This document shows positions 27,215-37,055 of a DNA stretch of 64,000 nucleotides, one piece after another; the first letter of the stretch is position 1; every line of letters begins with the position of its first letter. A program made the translations under genes and the position numbers. Location of the stretch: assembly GCF_900107235.1 (NCBI RefSeq), contig NZ_FNPF01000010.1, forward strand, positions 1 to 64,000, read 5' to 3'. Under the pieces are notes generated by a model. It searched no databases, was not told where the DNA came from, and saw nothing but the letters and a program-made list of their open reading frames with translations. The DNA comes from Citreimonas salinaria (GTDB taxonomy: Bacteria; Pseudomonadota; Alphaproteobacteria; Rhodobacterales; Rhodobacteraceae).

Positions 27215-27523
27215 ATGAGTGACAAGACCTTGACGCGGATGGATCTGAGCGAAGCCGTGTTCCGCGAGGTCGGGCTGTCGCGCAACGAAAGCGCCGACCT
27301 GGTCGAATCGGTCCTGCAGCACATGTCCGACGCGCTGGTCCAGGGCGAGCAGGTCAAGATCTCGTCCTTCGGCACGTTCTCCGTGCGCGACAAGGCGGCG
27401 CGCATGGGCCGCAACCCCAAGACCGGCGAAGAAGTGCCGATCCAGCCGCGCCGCGTGCTGACCTTCCGGCCGTCGCACCTGATGAAGGACCGTGTGGCCG
27501 ACGGCAACCGGCGGCAGGGCTGA
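27215..27523 (+). CDS. ihfA: integration host factor subunit alpha
   Basis: A 102-residue HU/IHF-family protein: [20 protein letters not shown] at the start, [17 protein letters not shown] with the dimer-core, and the DNA-arm [20 protein letters not shown] with the proline that intercalates DNA. With IHF beta it bends DNA in replication, recombination and promoters. The ATG at 27215 has GGGAGGG upstream; a TTG six bases earlier is not needed. A TTGACT at 27162 could be its -35 element, but no clear -10 follows. Confidence 0.95.
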   Translation: MSDKTLTRMDLSEAVFREVGLSRNESADLVESVLQHMSDALVQGEQVKISSFGTFSVRDKAARMGRNPKTGEEVPIQPRRVLTFRPSHLMKDRVADGNRRQG

Positions 27524-27525
27524 TC

Positions 27526-28623
27526 GTGGACAAGTCACCCGACGCCTTCCGCACGATCTCGGAAGTGGCCGACTGGCTGCAGACGCCGGCGCACGTATTG
27601 CGCTTCTGGGAAAGCAAGTTCGCACAGGTCAAGCCGGTCAAGCGCGCCGGCGGCCGACGGTATTACCGCCCTGCCGACATGATGTTGCTGGGCGGCATCA
27701 AGAAGCTGCTGCACGACGACGGGATGACCATCAAGGGCGTCCAGAAGATCCTGCGCGAACAGGGGGTTCGGCACGTGGCACGGCTGTCCGCGCGGCAGCT
27801 TGACGCTGAGGGCGCCGAATTCGAAGAGGCGGCCGAGATCGCGGACGCTCCCTTCGTCGAGGTCGAGGCGGCCGAGCCCGAAGAGCGGCTGATCGCCTTC
27901 CCCAACAGCGCCGCACGCCCGCCCACGCCCAAGCCGGACCTGCCACCCGACCCGCCGCCCACGCCCGAGCCGGACCTGCCGGACGGGCCCGGCGACATCG
28001 ACGCGGCGGCCGATTTCGACGATGCCGCCGTCTCCGACGAGACCGCGGCCGAGGTTTCTTGGGACGCGGAGACAGGTCTGGGCCTGGAGGATTCGGCGGA
28101 CGTCGAGCCGCCCGCCGAATCCGTGGATCTCGCGTCCGACCCGGTGCGCACGCCGGGCGACACGGCGAAGGTGGACGTTGCAGACGCGGACGCGCAGGAC
28201 GAACCAGGTGTCGATTCTCCGGCGCCGGACTTTGATTCGGCGGGAAGCCGACATGTAGCGGCGCAGGACGAAGACCGGGCGTCGGTTATCTTCGCGGACG
28301 AGGACACGGACGAGTCGCCTGAAGATGCCGGCGCACCAGGCGAGACGCAGCTTTCCGACGCAGACACAGAGGACATGCACGACACGCTCGAACTCGCGGC
28401 GAGGCAAGGAACCTCGGAAACCTCCGCGACGCGCGAACGCGCCAACGCGCTCGAGGCGACGCTGCCTCAGCCCGTGCCGCAGGCCACGAAGCCCGGCCCG
28501 ATCGGCCGGCTCGCCTGGCTCGAGACGCTCAGCGACGAGCAGTCCGAGGCCGTGCGCGCGGCGCTTCCCGCGCTGCGCGCCCTGCACGAGCGCCTGGCCG
28601 CGACCACGGTCGGCGAGCGATGA
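27526..28623 (+). CDS. MerR-family regulator with long acidic tail
   Basis: The first 80 residues form a MerR winged helix: [50 protein letters not shown]. The remaining 280 residues are acidic, proline- and alanine-rich and look disordered, ending with a conserved helix ([33 protein letters not shown] pattern). This gene follows ihfA in many alphaproteobacteria; its targets are not known. It begins with GTG at 27526, two bases after the ihfA stop, so it is cotranscribed. No effector-binding domain is apparent. Confidence 0.85.
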   Translation: MDKSPDAFRTISEVADWLQTPAHVLRFWESKFAQVKPVKRAGGRRYYRPADMMLLGGIKKLLHDDGMTIKGVQKILREQGVRHVARLSARQLDAEGAEFEEAAEIADAPFVEVEAAEPEERLIAFPNSAARPPTPKPDLPPDPPPTPEPDLPDGPGDIDAAADFDDAAVSDETAAEVSWDAETGLGLEDSADVEPPAESVDLASDPVRTPGDTAKVDVADADAQDEPGVDSPAPDFDSAGSRHVAAQDEDRASVIFADEDTDESPEDAGAPGETQLSDADTEDMHDTLELAARQGTSETSATRERANALEATLPQPVPQATKPGPIGRLAWLETLSDEQSEAVRAALPALRALHERLAATTVGER

Positions 28624-28683
28624 AAATTTCCCCCGCAAAGGGGTTGCGACGGGGCACAAAAGCAGTATGACAGCGGAACAAGT

Positions 28684-28760
28684 CGGGCTATGGCGCAGCC
28701 TGGTAGCGCGTCCGTCTGGGGGACGGAAGGTCGCAGGTTCGAGTCCTGCTAGCCCGACCA
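28684..28760 (+). tRNA. tRNA-Pro (GGG)
   Basis: It starts CGGGCTATGGCGCAGCCTGG and ends CTAGCCCGACCA; CGGGCTA pairs with TAGCCCG. The anticodon stem TCCGT/ACGGA encloses CTGGGGG, giving GGG. 77 bases, CCA encoded. Confidence 0.95.
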
Positions 28761-28812
28761 GAATACCCCCGAACCACCGTCACGCTGCGCTCCGGTCGTA
28801 TCGGAGCGCGCG

Positions 28813-29904
28813 ATGACGGGTGTTCTACCCTCTCAACAGATCGCCGAGCTGATCGCCTCGGGCGCGGTCGCGGCCGAACGGCCCTTCGTGGACGGGCAGA
28901 TCCAGCCCGCGAGCCTGGATTTGCGGCTCGGCAGCATTGCCTACCGCGTGCGGGCCTCGTTCCTGGCGGGCGACGGGCGCAGTGTGGCCGACCGCATCGC
29001 CGAGTTCGAGATGCACCGCATCGACCTCACCGCCGGCGCGGTGCTGGAAAAGGGGTGCGTCTACGTCGTCCCGCTGATGGAGCGGCTGGCCCTGCCCCGC
29101 GACCTGCAGGCGATCGCCAACGCGAAAAGCTCCACCGGCAGGCTGGACCTACTGACGCGGGTGATCACCGACGGCGGGGCCGAGTTCGACCGTATCGCAC
29201 CGGGCCACGAGGGACAGCTTTACGCCGAGATCTGCCCGCGCTCGTTCTCGGTGCTGGTGCGGCCGGGGATGCGCCTGAACCAGATCCGCTTTCGCCGCGG
29301 ACGCGCGGTGCTGAACGACGACGCACTGGCGCGGCTGCACGCCGACACGACGCTGGTGTCGGGCGGACCGGCCACGATCGACGAGGGACTGGGCTTTTCG
29401 GTTGACTTGACTCCGGGACGCGACGGGCTGGTCGGCTGGCGCGCGCGGCCGCATACCGGCGTGATCGACCTGGACCGGATCGGGCACTACGATCCGGCCG
29501 GCTTCTGGGACCGGATCGAGGGCGACACCGGCGTTGACGGGCGCGGGCGCATCGTGCTGGACCCGGGCGCGTTCTACATCCTCGTCAGCCGCGAGGCGGT
29601 GCACATACCGCCCGACTACGCCGCCGAGATGGCGCCCTACCTGGCCATGGTGGGCGAGTTCCGCGTGCACTATGCCGGCTTCTTTGATCCCGGTTTCGGC
29701 CACGGACCGGCCGGCGGGCACGGCGCGCGCGGCGTGCTCGAGGTGCGCTGCCACGAGGCGCCCTTCGTGCTGGAGCATGGCCAGGTCGTTGGGCGACTGG
29801 TTTACGAGCGCATGGCCGAGCGGCCTGCGCAGCTATATGGAGAGGGGATCGCGTCGAACTACCAGGGCCAGGGGCTGAAACTGTCCAAGCACTTCCGCAG
29901 CTGA
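28813..29904 (+). CDS. dcd: dCTP deaminase, double-length alphaproteobacterial form
   Basis: The 363-residue protein begins with the Dcd motif QIQPASLDLRLG (about 29-40), followed by ANAKSSTGRLDLLTRVITDG and the catalytic-region GHEGQLYAEICPRSF, MRLNQIRFRRG. Ordinary Dcd has about 190 residues; here a second copy of the dUTPase-like fold follows (FYILVSREAVHIPPDYAAEM, FDPGFGHGPAGGHGARGVLE V, EHGQVVGRLVYERM). It deaminates dCTP to dUTP for thymidylate synthesis. Whether the second half is also catalytic or only structural cannot be told. It is alone in its transcription unit and converges on scpB. Confidence 0.9.
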   Translation: MTGVLPSQQIAELIASGAVAAERPFVDGQIQPASLDLRLGSIAYRVRASFLAGDGRSVADRIAEFEMHRIDLTAGAVLEKGCVYVVPLMERLALPRDLQAIANAKSSTGRLDLLTRVITDGGAEFDRIAPGHEGQLYAEICPRSFSVLVRPGMRLNQIRFRRGRAVLNDDALARLHADTTLVSGGPATIDEGLGFSVDLTPGRDGLVGWRARPHTGVIDLDRIGHYDPAGFWDRIEGDTGVDGRGRIVLDPGAFYILVSREAVHIPPDYAAEMAPYLAMVGEFRVHYAGFFDPGFGHGPAGGHGARGVLEVRCHEAPFVLEHGQVVGRLVYERMAERPAQLYGEGIASNYQGQGLKLSKHFRS

Positions 29905-29912
29905 CGCGGCGG

Positions 29913-30572
29913 TCAGTCCTCGAACAGCTCGCTTTGGCCGGTATCGGGGCTTTCTTCCGCGTCCTCGTCCTCGCGGGCCGGGGCGCCGGTCGGCAGCGCG
30001 CGGGCTTCCAACAGGCCTGCGGCGCGAAGCTCGGCCAAACCCGGCAGGTCCCGCGCGGATTCCAGCCCGAAGTGATCGAGAAACGCCTCGGTCACCACGA
30101 AGGTCACCGGGCGGCCCGGTGTCATCCGGCGGCGACCGAAGCGCACCCATTCCAGTTCCAGCAACAGGTCCACTGTCCCGCGGGACACCGATACGCCGCG
30201 GATCTCCTCGATCTCCGCGCGCGTCACCGGCTGGTGATAGGCGATGATCGCCAGCGTCTCCATCGCGGCGCGCGACAGCTTGCGGTGCTCGACGGTCTCG
30301 CGGCTCATCAGGAACCCGAGGTCGGGCGCGGTGCGCATCGCCCAGGCGTCACCGACGCGCACCAGCCGCACGCCGCGCCCTTCGTAGCGCTTGCGCAGAT
30401 GGGCCAGCGCCTCGGCCGGGTCGCAGCCATGCGGCATCCTTGCGGCCAGTTCGGCCACGGTGACAGGCTCGGCGCTGGCGAACAGCACCGCCTCGACCAT
30501 GCGCTCCTGCTCGCCCATGGACGGGGCGGCGAACAGACTTTCCCGCGGGCCTGTGTCGTCGCGCTCAGCCAT
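29913..30572 (-). CDS. scpB: segregation and condensation protein ScpB
   Basis: A 219-residue winged-helix protein with ScpB landmarks: MVEAVLFASAEPVTVAELAA near the start, KLSRAAMETLAIIAYHQPVT RAEIEEIRGV pattern, LLELEWVRFGRR and TEAFLDHFGL. With ScpA and SMC it forms the bacterial condensin that organises and separates the chromosome. The start overlaps the scpA stop by eight bases, so the two are coupled. Confidence 0.95.
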   Translation of the reverse strand: MAERDDTGPRESLFAAPSMGEQERMVEAVLFASAEPVTVAELAARMPHGCDPAEALAHLRKRYEGRGVRLVRVGDAWAMRTAPDLGFLMSRETVEHRKLSRAAMETLAIIAYHQPVTRAEIEEIRGVSVSRGTVDLLLELEWVRFGRRRMTPGRPVTFVVTEAFLDHFGLESARDLPGLAELRAAGLLEARALPTGAPAREDEDAEESPDTGQSELFED

Positions 30573-31362
30573 CGCGACGCTCGCGGCGGCGCATCTGGAT
30601 CGGCGCGAACATCCCCTGCTGGCGCAGTTCCGCGCGGCCCTCTTTCACCAGTTCCAGCGAGGCGGCGAAGGTCGCCGCGGTGGCGCTGCGCCACTTGACC
30701 GGGTCGTCGTCCCAGCCCTCGGGCAGATAGCTTTGCAGTTCCGTCCATTGGCCGGCGAACCCGATCATGCCGCGCAGCCGCTCCAGCGCCTCTTCCATGG
30801 TGAAGACCTTGTCGCGGTCCATCACGAAGGGGCGGAATTCGTCGCGGGTGCGGATGCGGGAATAGGCCTGCATCAGGTCGACCAGCGTGGCGGTGTATTC
30901 GACGCGGCGGTGGCGGGTGACGTCTTCGGGGATGCCACGGGCGAAGATGTCGCGCCCCAGCCGGTCTCGCGCCCAGAGCTGCGCCGAAGCCTCGCGCATC
31001 GCCTGAAGGCGTTCCAGCTGGAAGGCCAGGTGCGCGGCCAGATCCTCGCCCAACGGCCCCTCGTCCTGCGGGTCGGGCGGCAGCAGCAGGCGCGATTTCA
31101 GGAAGGCCAGCCATGCCGCCATCACCAGGTAGTCGGCCGCCAGTTCGATCCGAAGCGCGCGGGCCTTTTCCACGAAGACCAGGTATTGCCGCGCCAGCGC
31201 CAGGATCGAGATCTGGCGCAGATCGACCTTCTGCGTGCGCGCCATGTTCAGCAGCAGGTCGAGCGGACCTTCGAAGCCGTCGACGTCGACCACCAGCGCC
31301 TCGGCCGCGAGGCGGGCGGCGACGGATATGGGAACGATCTCCGGTTCGGAATCTTCGGTCAT
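30565..31362 (-). CDS. scpA: segregation and condensation protein ScpA
   Basis: A 265-residue kleisin: VDVDGFEGPLDLLLNMARTQ at 28-47, DLRQISILALARQYLVFVE and LAADYLVMAAWLAFLKSRLL LP are the N-terminal SMC-neck-binding part; the C-terminal winged helix includes VTLVDLMQAYSRIR-type TATLVDLMQAYSRIRTRDEF and TFAASLELVKEGRAEL. It bridges SMC heads and ScpB. Its start overlaps the nagZ stop (ATGA). Confidence 0.95.
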   Translation of the reverse strand: MTEDSEPEIVPISVAARLAAEALVVDVDGFEGPLDLLLNMARTQKVDLRQISILALARQYLVFVEKARALRIELAADYLVMAAWLAFLKSRLLLPPDPQDEGPLGEDLAAHLAFQLERLQAMREASAQLWARDRLGRDIFARGIPEDVTRHRRVEYTATLVDLMQAYSRIRTRDEFRPFVMDRDKVFTMEEALERLRGMIGFAGQWTELQSYLPEGWDDDPVKWRSATAATFAASLELVKEGRAELRQQGMFAPIQMRRRERRDG

Positions 31363-32360
31363 GGCACCGATGCGGGCAATAGCGTCTCGAGCGTGGCGCG
31401 CAGGGCGGCGATGTCAACCGCGGGGGCGGGACGCCGCGCGGCCAGCGCGGCCTCGGCGCGGGCCTGCGCCGCGTCGGTCATCGCGCCGGTGGCGTCGCGC
31501 AGCGCCCGCATCTCGTCCAGCTCTCCGTTGCAGTGCAACACCGCGTCGCAGCCGGCATCCAGCGCCGCCCTGCCCCGCGAGGCCACGTCGCCGGACAGCG
31601 CTTGCATCGAGATGTCGTCCGTCATCAGCAGGCCGTCGAAGCCGATGCGGTCGCGGATCAGGCCGATCATCGTTTCCGAGACGGTGGCCGCGCGCTCGTC
31701 CAGAGCCTCGAACACCATGTGCGCGGTCATCCCGAGCGGCAGGTCCGACAGCGCCGCGAATGTCGCGAAGTCTGATTGCAGTGCGTCCATGTCGGCATCA
31801 GTGCGCGGCAGATGCAGGTGGCTGTCGGCGGTGCCGCGACCGTGGCCGGGCATGTGCTTGATCACCGGCAGGACGCCGCCGGCAAGATGGGCATTGGCCA
31901 CCGCGCGCCCCAGGCGGGCGACCGTGTCGGCATCGGAGCCCAGCAGACGGTTGCGCAGGAACGGGTGGGTTTCCGCGCGCGCCACGTCCAGCGCGGGGAC
32001 GCAGTTGCCGTCGATGCCCAGCGCGCGCAGCTCGGCGGCGATGATGGCGTAACGCAGCGCCAGCGCATCGGAGGCGCGGTCGCCGGCCGCGATCGCGTCG
32101 TCCAGCGGCGGGCGCCAGTCCGTGGCCAGCGGCGGGCGAAGGCGCTGCACGCGGCCGCCTTCCTGATCGATGAAAATCGGCGCGTCGCGGCTCACCGCGT
32201 CGCGCAGGTCGGCCGTCAGCGCGCGGACCTGGTCGGCCGTCTCGCAGTTGCGCGCGAAAAGAATGAAGCCGAAAGGGTTCGCGTGGGCGAAGAAGCGGCG
32301 CTCGTTCTCGGTCAGGCGCAATCCGGCACAGCCGAGGATCACGGCTGAAAAGCGGCTCAC
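31359..32360 (-). CDS. nagZ: beta-N-acetylhexosaminidase NagZ
   Basis: A 333-residue family 3 glycosidase: FGFILFARNCETADQVRALT, FIDQEGGRVQRL, the catalytic His loop KHMPGHGRGTADSHLHLPR and the nucleophile DDISMQALSG. NagZ removes GlcNAc from anhydromuropeptides in the cytoplasm during peptidoglycan recycling. The GTG at 32360 overlaps the stop of the SPOR gene and is preferred over a longer frame with an arginine-rich head. Part of a coupled argS-side operon. Confidence 0.94.
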   Translation of the reverse strand: MSRFSAVILGCAGLRLTENERRFFAHANPFGFILFARNCETADQVRALTADLRDAVSRDAPIFIDQEGGRVQRLRPPLATDWRPPLDDAIAAGDRASDALALRYAIIAAELRALGIDGNCVPALDVARAETHPFLRNRLLGSDADTVARLGRAVANAHLAGGVLPVIKHMPGHGRGTADSHLHLPRTDADMDALQSDFATFAALSDLPLGMTAHMVFEALDERAATVSETMIGLIRDRIGFDGLLMTDDISMQALSGDVASRGRAALDAGCDAVLHCNGELDEMRALRDATGAMTDAAQARAEAALAARRPAPAVDIAALRATLETLLPASVP

Positions 32361-33487
32361 CGGCTGACGACCGGGATGCAGTCGACGCCCTCGGCGACGA
32401 AGGCGGCGCAGAAGCGGCGCGCATCCGACAGGTCGGCGAAGCCATGCGCGCGCAGGCGATAGAAGGTCCGACCGCCGGATTGCGCCTGCTGGATCACGCG
32501 CCCCTTGTCGCCGAGATAGGCGTCGAAGCGGCCCATCAGGCGATCCCATTCGGCGCGCGCGATCTCGGCGCTGTCGAAGGCGCCGATCTGCACCAGCCGG
32601 GTTCCGGCGGGCAGATCATCGGCGTCGATCTCGGCTGCGGCCGGCCCTCCCATGCCCAGCGCCTCGGCGATGACCGAGCCGGGCACCACCGTCGCGCCCG
32701 AGGCAGCGTTCAGGATCTCCACGGGCTCGGTGCGCGCGGCGACAAGCACCGGACGGCCCTGCGGCCGCACCCCGGCGAAGGCGCGCAGGCCTGCCGGCGC
32801 GGCCTTCGCGTCGGAGAACATGCCGGAATCATTGTCCTGACCCGCCATATCCGGCGCGGCCGGGGTTTCAGTCTCGTCGCGCGCGGCGGTGCCGAGGGGC
32901 ATGGCCCCGTCGGTCAGTTGCGTCACCAGCGCCTGGATTTCCGCATCGCCGGACTTTGCCAGCGGACTGTCATGCGGGATGACCGCGTCGTCGCGGGTGA
33001 AGGTCGCCGGCAGCGGCTTCACCGCGTCGCCGGGCGCGCCGAAGCGCGGGGCACGGCCGGGCATCTCGGTTCTTGCGTCCGCGGCGCGACGCGTTTCCGC
33101 GGCGGCGGCGGCCTCGGCCGACTGGCGTTCGTAGCTTTGCAGCGCGCCTTGGGCCACGTCATCTTCGGCAAGGCCCGCGGGGCGTGACGCGATCACCAGA
33201 CGCTCGGCCGGACCTTCTGCCACGCCATGGCCCGCGACCGTGTTGACCGACAGGCCCTGATGATCGGCCAGACGGCCGCCCGGGTCCTCGGGGGCGATGC
33301 GCATCGGGCCTTCGGCCGCGAGGACGACAGGCACGCCGCTGACATCGCGCGCCACCAGCTTGAAGCCCCAGATCCCGATACCAGCGATCAGCGACAGCGA
33401 CACGGCGGCGCCGGCCCAGTGCGCCATCGTTGCCACGTCGCGGGATACCGGGGCCGCCTGCCCCGAGTCTTGGAAGTATTCGGTCAT
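32357..33487 (-). CDS. SPOR-domain envelope protein
   Basis: The 376-residue protein has a short cytoplasmic N-terminus, one membrane segment (WAGAAVSLSLIAGIGIWGF, about 24-42), a long disordered periplasmic stretch rich in Ala, Asp and Pro, and a C-terminal SPOR domain (TRLVQIGAFDSAEIARAEWD to CIPVVSR, about 297-376). SPOR domains bind denuded glycan strands at the division septum. Its place in the argS-SPOR-nagZ-scpA-scpB order is conserved in Rhodobacterales. The gene ends in a 4-base overlap with nagZ. Confidence 0.88.
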   Translation of the reverse strand: MTEYFQDSGQAAPVSRDVATMAHWAGAAVSLSLIAGIGIWGFKLVARDVSGVPVVLAAEGPMRIAPEDPGGRLADHQGLSVNTVAGHGVAEGPAERLVIASRPAGLAEDDVAQGALQSYERQSAEAAAAAETRRAADARTEMPGRAPRFGAPGDAVKPLPATFTRDDAVIPHDSPLAKSGDAEIQALVTQLTDGAMPLGTAARDETETPAAPDMAGQDNDSGMFSDAKAAPAGLRAFAGVRPQGRPVLVAARTEPVEILNAASGATVVPGSVIAEALGMGGPAAAEIDADDLPAGTRLVQIGAFDSAEIARAEWDRLMGRFDAYLGDKGRVIQQAQSGGRTFYRLRAHGFADLSDARRFCAAFVAEGVDCIPVVSR

Positions 33488-33589
33488 GTCCGCCTCGTTC
33501 CGCGCGGGATCACGCCACGCGCCTGTGCTCGATTTGGGCGCGGGAGCGACCCGCGCTTGCCTGCAGTGACCGATGCGGCGCGCCTTGTC

Positions 33590-35323
33590 TCAGCGCATTT
33601 CCTCCATCGGCTTGACGCCCAAGATACCGAGACCGGCCGAAATAACAACAGATACGGCCCGCGCAAGCGCGATTTTGGACTGGCTTGTGGCCGGATCGTC
33701 CTGAATGAACCGCAGGCCGGTCTCGTCGTTGCCGCGGTTCCACAGGGCGTGCAACTCGGCGGCCAGCTCCGACAGGTAGGTGGCCACGCGGTGCGGCTCG
33801 GTGTTGCGGGCGGCGATCTCGACCAGGCGCGGCCATTCGGCGAGTTTTCCGGCAAGCGCCAGTTCCGCCGGGTGTGTCATCAATGCCATGTCGGCGCGCG
33901 CCAGCGCATCGTCGGACACGTCGATGCCGGCCTCGGGCGCCTTGCGCAGCACCGAGGCGATGCGCGCATGGGCGTATTGCACGTAGAAGACCGGGTTTTC
34001 CTTCGACTGCTCGACCACCTTGTCGAAGTCGAAATCCAGCGGCGCGTCGTTCTTGCGCGTCAGCATGTGGAACCGGGCCACGTCCGCGCCCACCATGTCG
34101 ACCACGTCGCGCAGTGTGACGAAGGTGCCCGCGCGCTTGGACATCTTGAACGGCTCGCCGTTGCGGTAGAGCTTGACCAGCTGGATCAGCTTGATGTCGA
34201 GCGGCACGCGGCCGTCGGACAGCGCCGCCACGGCCGCCTTCATCCGCTTTACGTAACCGCCGTGATCGGCGCCGAAGACGTCGATCAGCCAGTCGTAGCC
34301 GCGCGTCACCTTGTCGTAGTGATAGGCGATGTCGGGCGCGAAATAGGTCCAGCCGCCGTCGGACTTCATGATCGGGCGGTCGACGTCGTCACCGTGCGCG
34401 GTCGACTTGAACAGCGTCTGCTCGCGCGGCTCCCAGTCCTCGGGCGTCTTGCCCTTCGGCGGTTCGAGCGTGCCGCGATAGATCAGGCCCCTGGCGCGCA
34501 GGCTGTCGATCGCCGCTTCGATCCGGCCGGTGCCGTAGAGGCTCTTCTCGCTGAAGAAGTGGTCCATCCGCACGCCCAGCGCGGCCAGATCCTCGCGGAT
34601 CAGGTCCATCATCGCTTCTGTGGCGAACGTGCGCGCTTCCTCCAGCCAGACGTCCTCGGGCTGGTCGATCCATGCGTCGCCCACCTTGGCCTTCAGCGCC
34701 TCGCCGACATCGATGAGGTAGTCGCCGGGATAGCTGCCCTCGGGCCAGTCGACCGACAGGTCGTGCGCCTCGAGGTAGCGCAGATAGACCGACCGCGCGA
34801 GCACGTCGACCTGCGCTCCGCCGTCGTTGATGTAGTATTCGCGCGTCACGTCGTAGCCCGCATAGGCCAGAAGCGAGGCCAGCGCGTCGCCCACCACCGC
34901 ACCGCGGGCATGGCCGACGTGCATCGGGCCCGTGGGGTTGGCACTGACATATTCGACGTTGACGCGCTTGCCCTGCCCCAGCGTCGAGCGCCCGTAATCC
35001 ACGCCCTGCGCCAGGATCGCCGCCGGAAGCGCCTGCCACACCGACTGCGCGAGCCGCAGGTTGATGAAGCCCGGGCCCGCGACCTCGGCCGTGGCGATGC
35101 GCTCGTCCTGCGCCAGCCGGGCCGTCAGCGCCTCGGCCACGTCGCGCGGCTTGCGGCCCAGAGGCTTGGCCAGCACCATCGCGGCGTTGGTGGCCATGTC
35201 CCCATGCGAGGGGTCGCGCGGCGGCTCGACGGTGATGGCGTCGCGGTTGGCGCCTTCGGGGATCAGCCCCTCGGCGTCCAGCGCGGTCAGGACAAGCTCT
35301 CGGATCTCGGCAAACAGGTTCAT
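33590..35323 (-). CDS. argS: arginyl-tRNA synthetase
   Basis: The 577-residue class I synthetase contains the HIGH-type motif in [15 protein letters not shown] (about 120-135), the KMSKS-type motif in [13 protein letters not shown] and the C-terminal anticodon-binding domain ([42 protein letters not shown]). It charges tRNA-Arg. Normal length. A gap of 102 bases separates it from the SPOR gene and 81 bases from dgt, all on one strand. Confidence 0.97.
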   Translation of the reverse strand: MNLFAEIRELVLTALDAEGLIPEGANRDAITVEPPRDPSHGDMATNAAMVLAKPLGRKPRDVAEALTARLAQDERIATAEVAGPGFINLRLAQSVWQALPAAILAQGVDYGRSTLGQGKRVNVEYVSANPTGPMHVGHARGAVVGDALASLLAYAGYDVTREYYINDGGAQVDVLARSVYLRYLEAHDLSVDWPEGSYPGDYLIDVGEALKAKVGDAWIDQPEDVWLEEARTFATEAMMDLIREDLAALGVRMDHFFSEKSLYGTGRIEAAIDSLRARGLIYRGTLEPPKGKTPEDWEPREQTLFKSTAHGDDVDRPIMKSDGGWTYFAPDIAYHYDKVTRGYDWLIDVFGADHGGYVKRMKAAVAALSDGRVPLDIKLIQLVKLYRNGEPFKMSKRAGTFVTLRDVVDMVGADVARFHMLTRKNDAPLDFDFDKVVEQSKENPVFYVQYAHARIASVLRKAPEAGIDVSDDALARADMALMTHPAELALAGKLAEWPRLVEIAARNTEPHRVATYLSELAAELHALWNRGNDETGLRFIQDDPATSQSKIALARAVSVVISAGLGILGVKPMEEMR

Positions 35324-35404
35324 GAAACGGCTCCTTCGCGCCGTCCATTACCATGTGGGAAGGCGGCGTCAAACGGCGCCGGTCCGGTGCCCGCGGCCCT
35401 GCCC

Positions 35405-36583
35405 CTAGTGCCCGTCCATAAGGATATCGGTGCCGGTCATCTCCGCGTGCAGTTGCAGCGCGAAGCGGTCGGTCATGCCGGCGACGTAATCGGCCACCAG
35501 CCGCGCCAGCGCGGACTCGTCGCGCAGGCCGGCGATCTCGTCCTGCCAGCGCGCGGGCAGCAGCGACGGGTCGGCCATGAAGCGGGGGAACAGGTCCTCG
35601 ACCACCTTCGTGACGCGGGCGCGCTGCTCCATCACGCGCGGGGCGCGGTACATGTTCTCGAACAGGAAGGCGCGGATCTGGCGCAACTCGGCCCACAGAC
35701 CGCCCGAAAAGGCGATGACCGGCCGGCCGCATTCGCGGATCGCCTGCGCGTTCGGGAACTCTCCCCCCTCCAGCAGCGCGCGCGACGTGTCGATCAAGTC
35801 GGACACCATTGCGCCGAAGACGCGGCGCAGCGCCTCGTGCCGGCGGCGGTATGGGTCGAGGCCGGGATAAAGCCGGTCCACCTCGTCATAGGCCGGTCCG
35901 ACGATGGGCAGCTCGGCGATGTCGCTTTCGGAGAAGAGCCCCGCGCGCAGCCCGTCGTGCAGGTCGTGGTTGTTGTAGGCGATGTCGTCGGACAACGCGG
36001 CCACCTGCGCCTCGGCGCTGGCATGGGTGTGCAGTTCGAGGTCGTGGACCGCGTCGTACTCGGCCAGCGCGTAGGGAACGCCTTCGGTGTTGCCGCGGGC
36101 GGTCACGACCGGGCCGTTGTGCTTGGCGATGCCCTCGAGAGTGTCCCAAGTCAGGTTCAACCCGTCGAATTCCGCGTAGTGCCGTTCCAGCCGGGTGACG
36201 ATCCGCAGCGTCTGCGCGTTGTGGTCGAACCCGCCGAAGGGCCGCATCAGCGCGTCCAGCGCGTCCTCGCCCGTGTGGCCGAAGGGCGTGTGGCCGAGAT
36301 CGTGCGCCAGCGCCACGGCCTCGGTCAGATCGACGTTCAGGCCCAGCGCATTCGAGATCGTGCGCGCCACCTGCGCCACCTCGATCGAGTGCGTCAGCCG
36401 CGTGCGGTAGAAATCGCCCTCGTGCTCGACGAAGACCTGCGTCTTGTGCTTCAGCCGGCGGAAGGCGCTGGAATGGATGATCCGGTCGCGGTCGCGCTGG
36501 AAGCACGAGCGGAAGGCGCTCTCCTCCTCGGGGAAAAGCCGGCCGCGGGCGGTTTCGGGCTCGCAGGCATAGGGGGCGCGCAT
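35405..36583 (-). CDS. dgt: deoxyguanosinetriphosphate triphosphohydrolase-like HD protein
   Basis: The 392-residue HD-domain protein has RDRDRIIHSSAFRRLKHKTQ, the metal-binding His in LTHSIEVAQVARTI and the HD pair in ALAHDLGHTPFGHTGEDAL. DLTWDTLEGIAKHNG-like and DDIAYNNHDLHDGLRAG follow in order. Dgt-type enzymes split dGTP and other dNTPs into nucleoside and triphosphate. The gene is the first of the leftward dgt-argS series and is divergent from erpA across 77 bases. Confidence 0.93.
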   Translation of the reverse strand: MRAPYACEPETARGRLFPEEESAFRSCFQRDRDRIIHSSAFRRLKHKTQVFVEHEGDFYRTRLTHSIEVAQVARTISNALGLNVDLTEAVALAHDLGHTPFGHTGEDALDALMRPFGGFDHNAQTLRIVTRLERHYAEFDGLNLTWDTLEGIAKHNGPVVTARGNTEGVPYALAEYDAVHDLELHTHASAEAQVAALSDDIAYNNHDLHDGLRAGLFSESDIAELPIVGPAYDEVDRLYPGLDPYRRRHEALRRVFGAMVSDLIDTSRALLEGGEFPNAQAIRECGRPVIAFSGGLWAELRQIRAFLFENMYRAPRVMEQRARVTKVVEDLFPRFMADPSLLPARWQDEIAGLRDESALARLVADYVAGMTDRFALQLHAEMTGTDILMDGH

Positions 36584-36660
36584 CGCGGGTCACCTTGTTG
36601 TCGTGTCCTTGCCCGCATATATTGACGTTCGTCGCAAAGATAAACCTGACGGGGGTTCCC

Positions 36661-36984
36661 ATGCATCTGCCGCCGAAAGTCACCGACCGCGCCTTTACCC
36701 GGCTGGAAGAGATCGGCGCCGGCGCCGAGGGCAAGGCCCTGCGCGTCGCCGTCGAGGGTGGCGGCTGCTCGGGCTTCCAGTATGAGATCAAGCTTGATGC
36801 CGCCGAGGACGAGGACCTGGTGCTGGAAGGCCACGGCCAGCGCGTCGTGGTCGACCCGGTCTCCCTGCCCTTCCTCGAAGGCGCGGTGATCGACTTCACC
36901 GAAGAGTTGATCGGCGCACGCTTCGTGATCGAGAACCCGAACGCGACCAGCTCCTGCGGCTGCGGCACGTCGTTCTCGATGTAA
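36661..36984 (+). CDS. erpA: A-type Fe-S carrier protein (ErpA/HesB)
   Basis: A 107-residue A-type carrier with the three conserved cysteines in GGGCSGFQYE and SSCGCGTSF at the C-terminus. It hands [4Fe-4S] or [2Fe-2S] clusters to target proteins. The ATG at 36661 is chosen because upstream frame has a proline/cysteine head not seen in the family. Divergent from dgt, as in related genomes. A strong terminator follows. Confidence 0.92.
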   Translation: MHLPPKVTDRAFTRLEEIGAGAEGKALRVAVEGGGCSGFQYEIKLDAAEDEDLVLEGHGQRVVVDPVSLPFLEGAVIDFTEELIGARFVIENPNATSSCGCGTSFSM

Positions 36985-37009
36985 CGGCCTTTGACGGTCC
37001 CGCAGGCAA

Positions 37010-37040
37010 AACGGCGCCCACGGGGCGCCGTTCGTATTTT
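37010..37040 (+). terminator. rho-independent terminator after erpA
   Basis: AACGGCGCCC (37010-37019) pairs with GGGCGCCGTT (37023-37032) with a 3-base loop, followed by CGTATTTT. It lies between erpA and the converging transporter gene and may act in both directions. Confidence 0.8.
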
Positions 37041-37055
37041 GGGCAGGTGGGCCCT

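Noticed and set aside
33227-36625. 1132-codon open frame on the plus strand
   Set aside because: It is antisense to argS, dgt and SPOR genes, all strongly supported, and results from high third-position GC.
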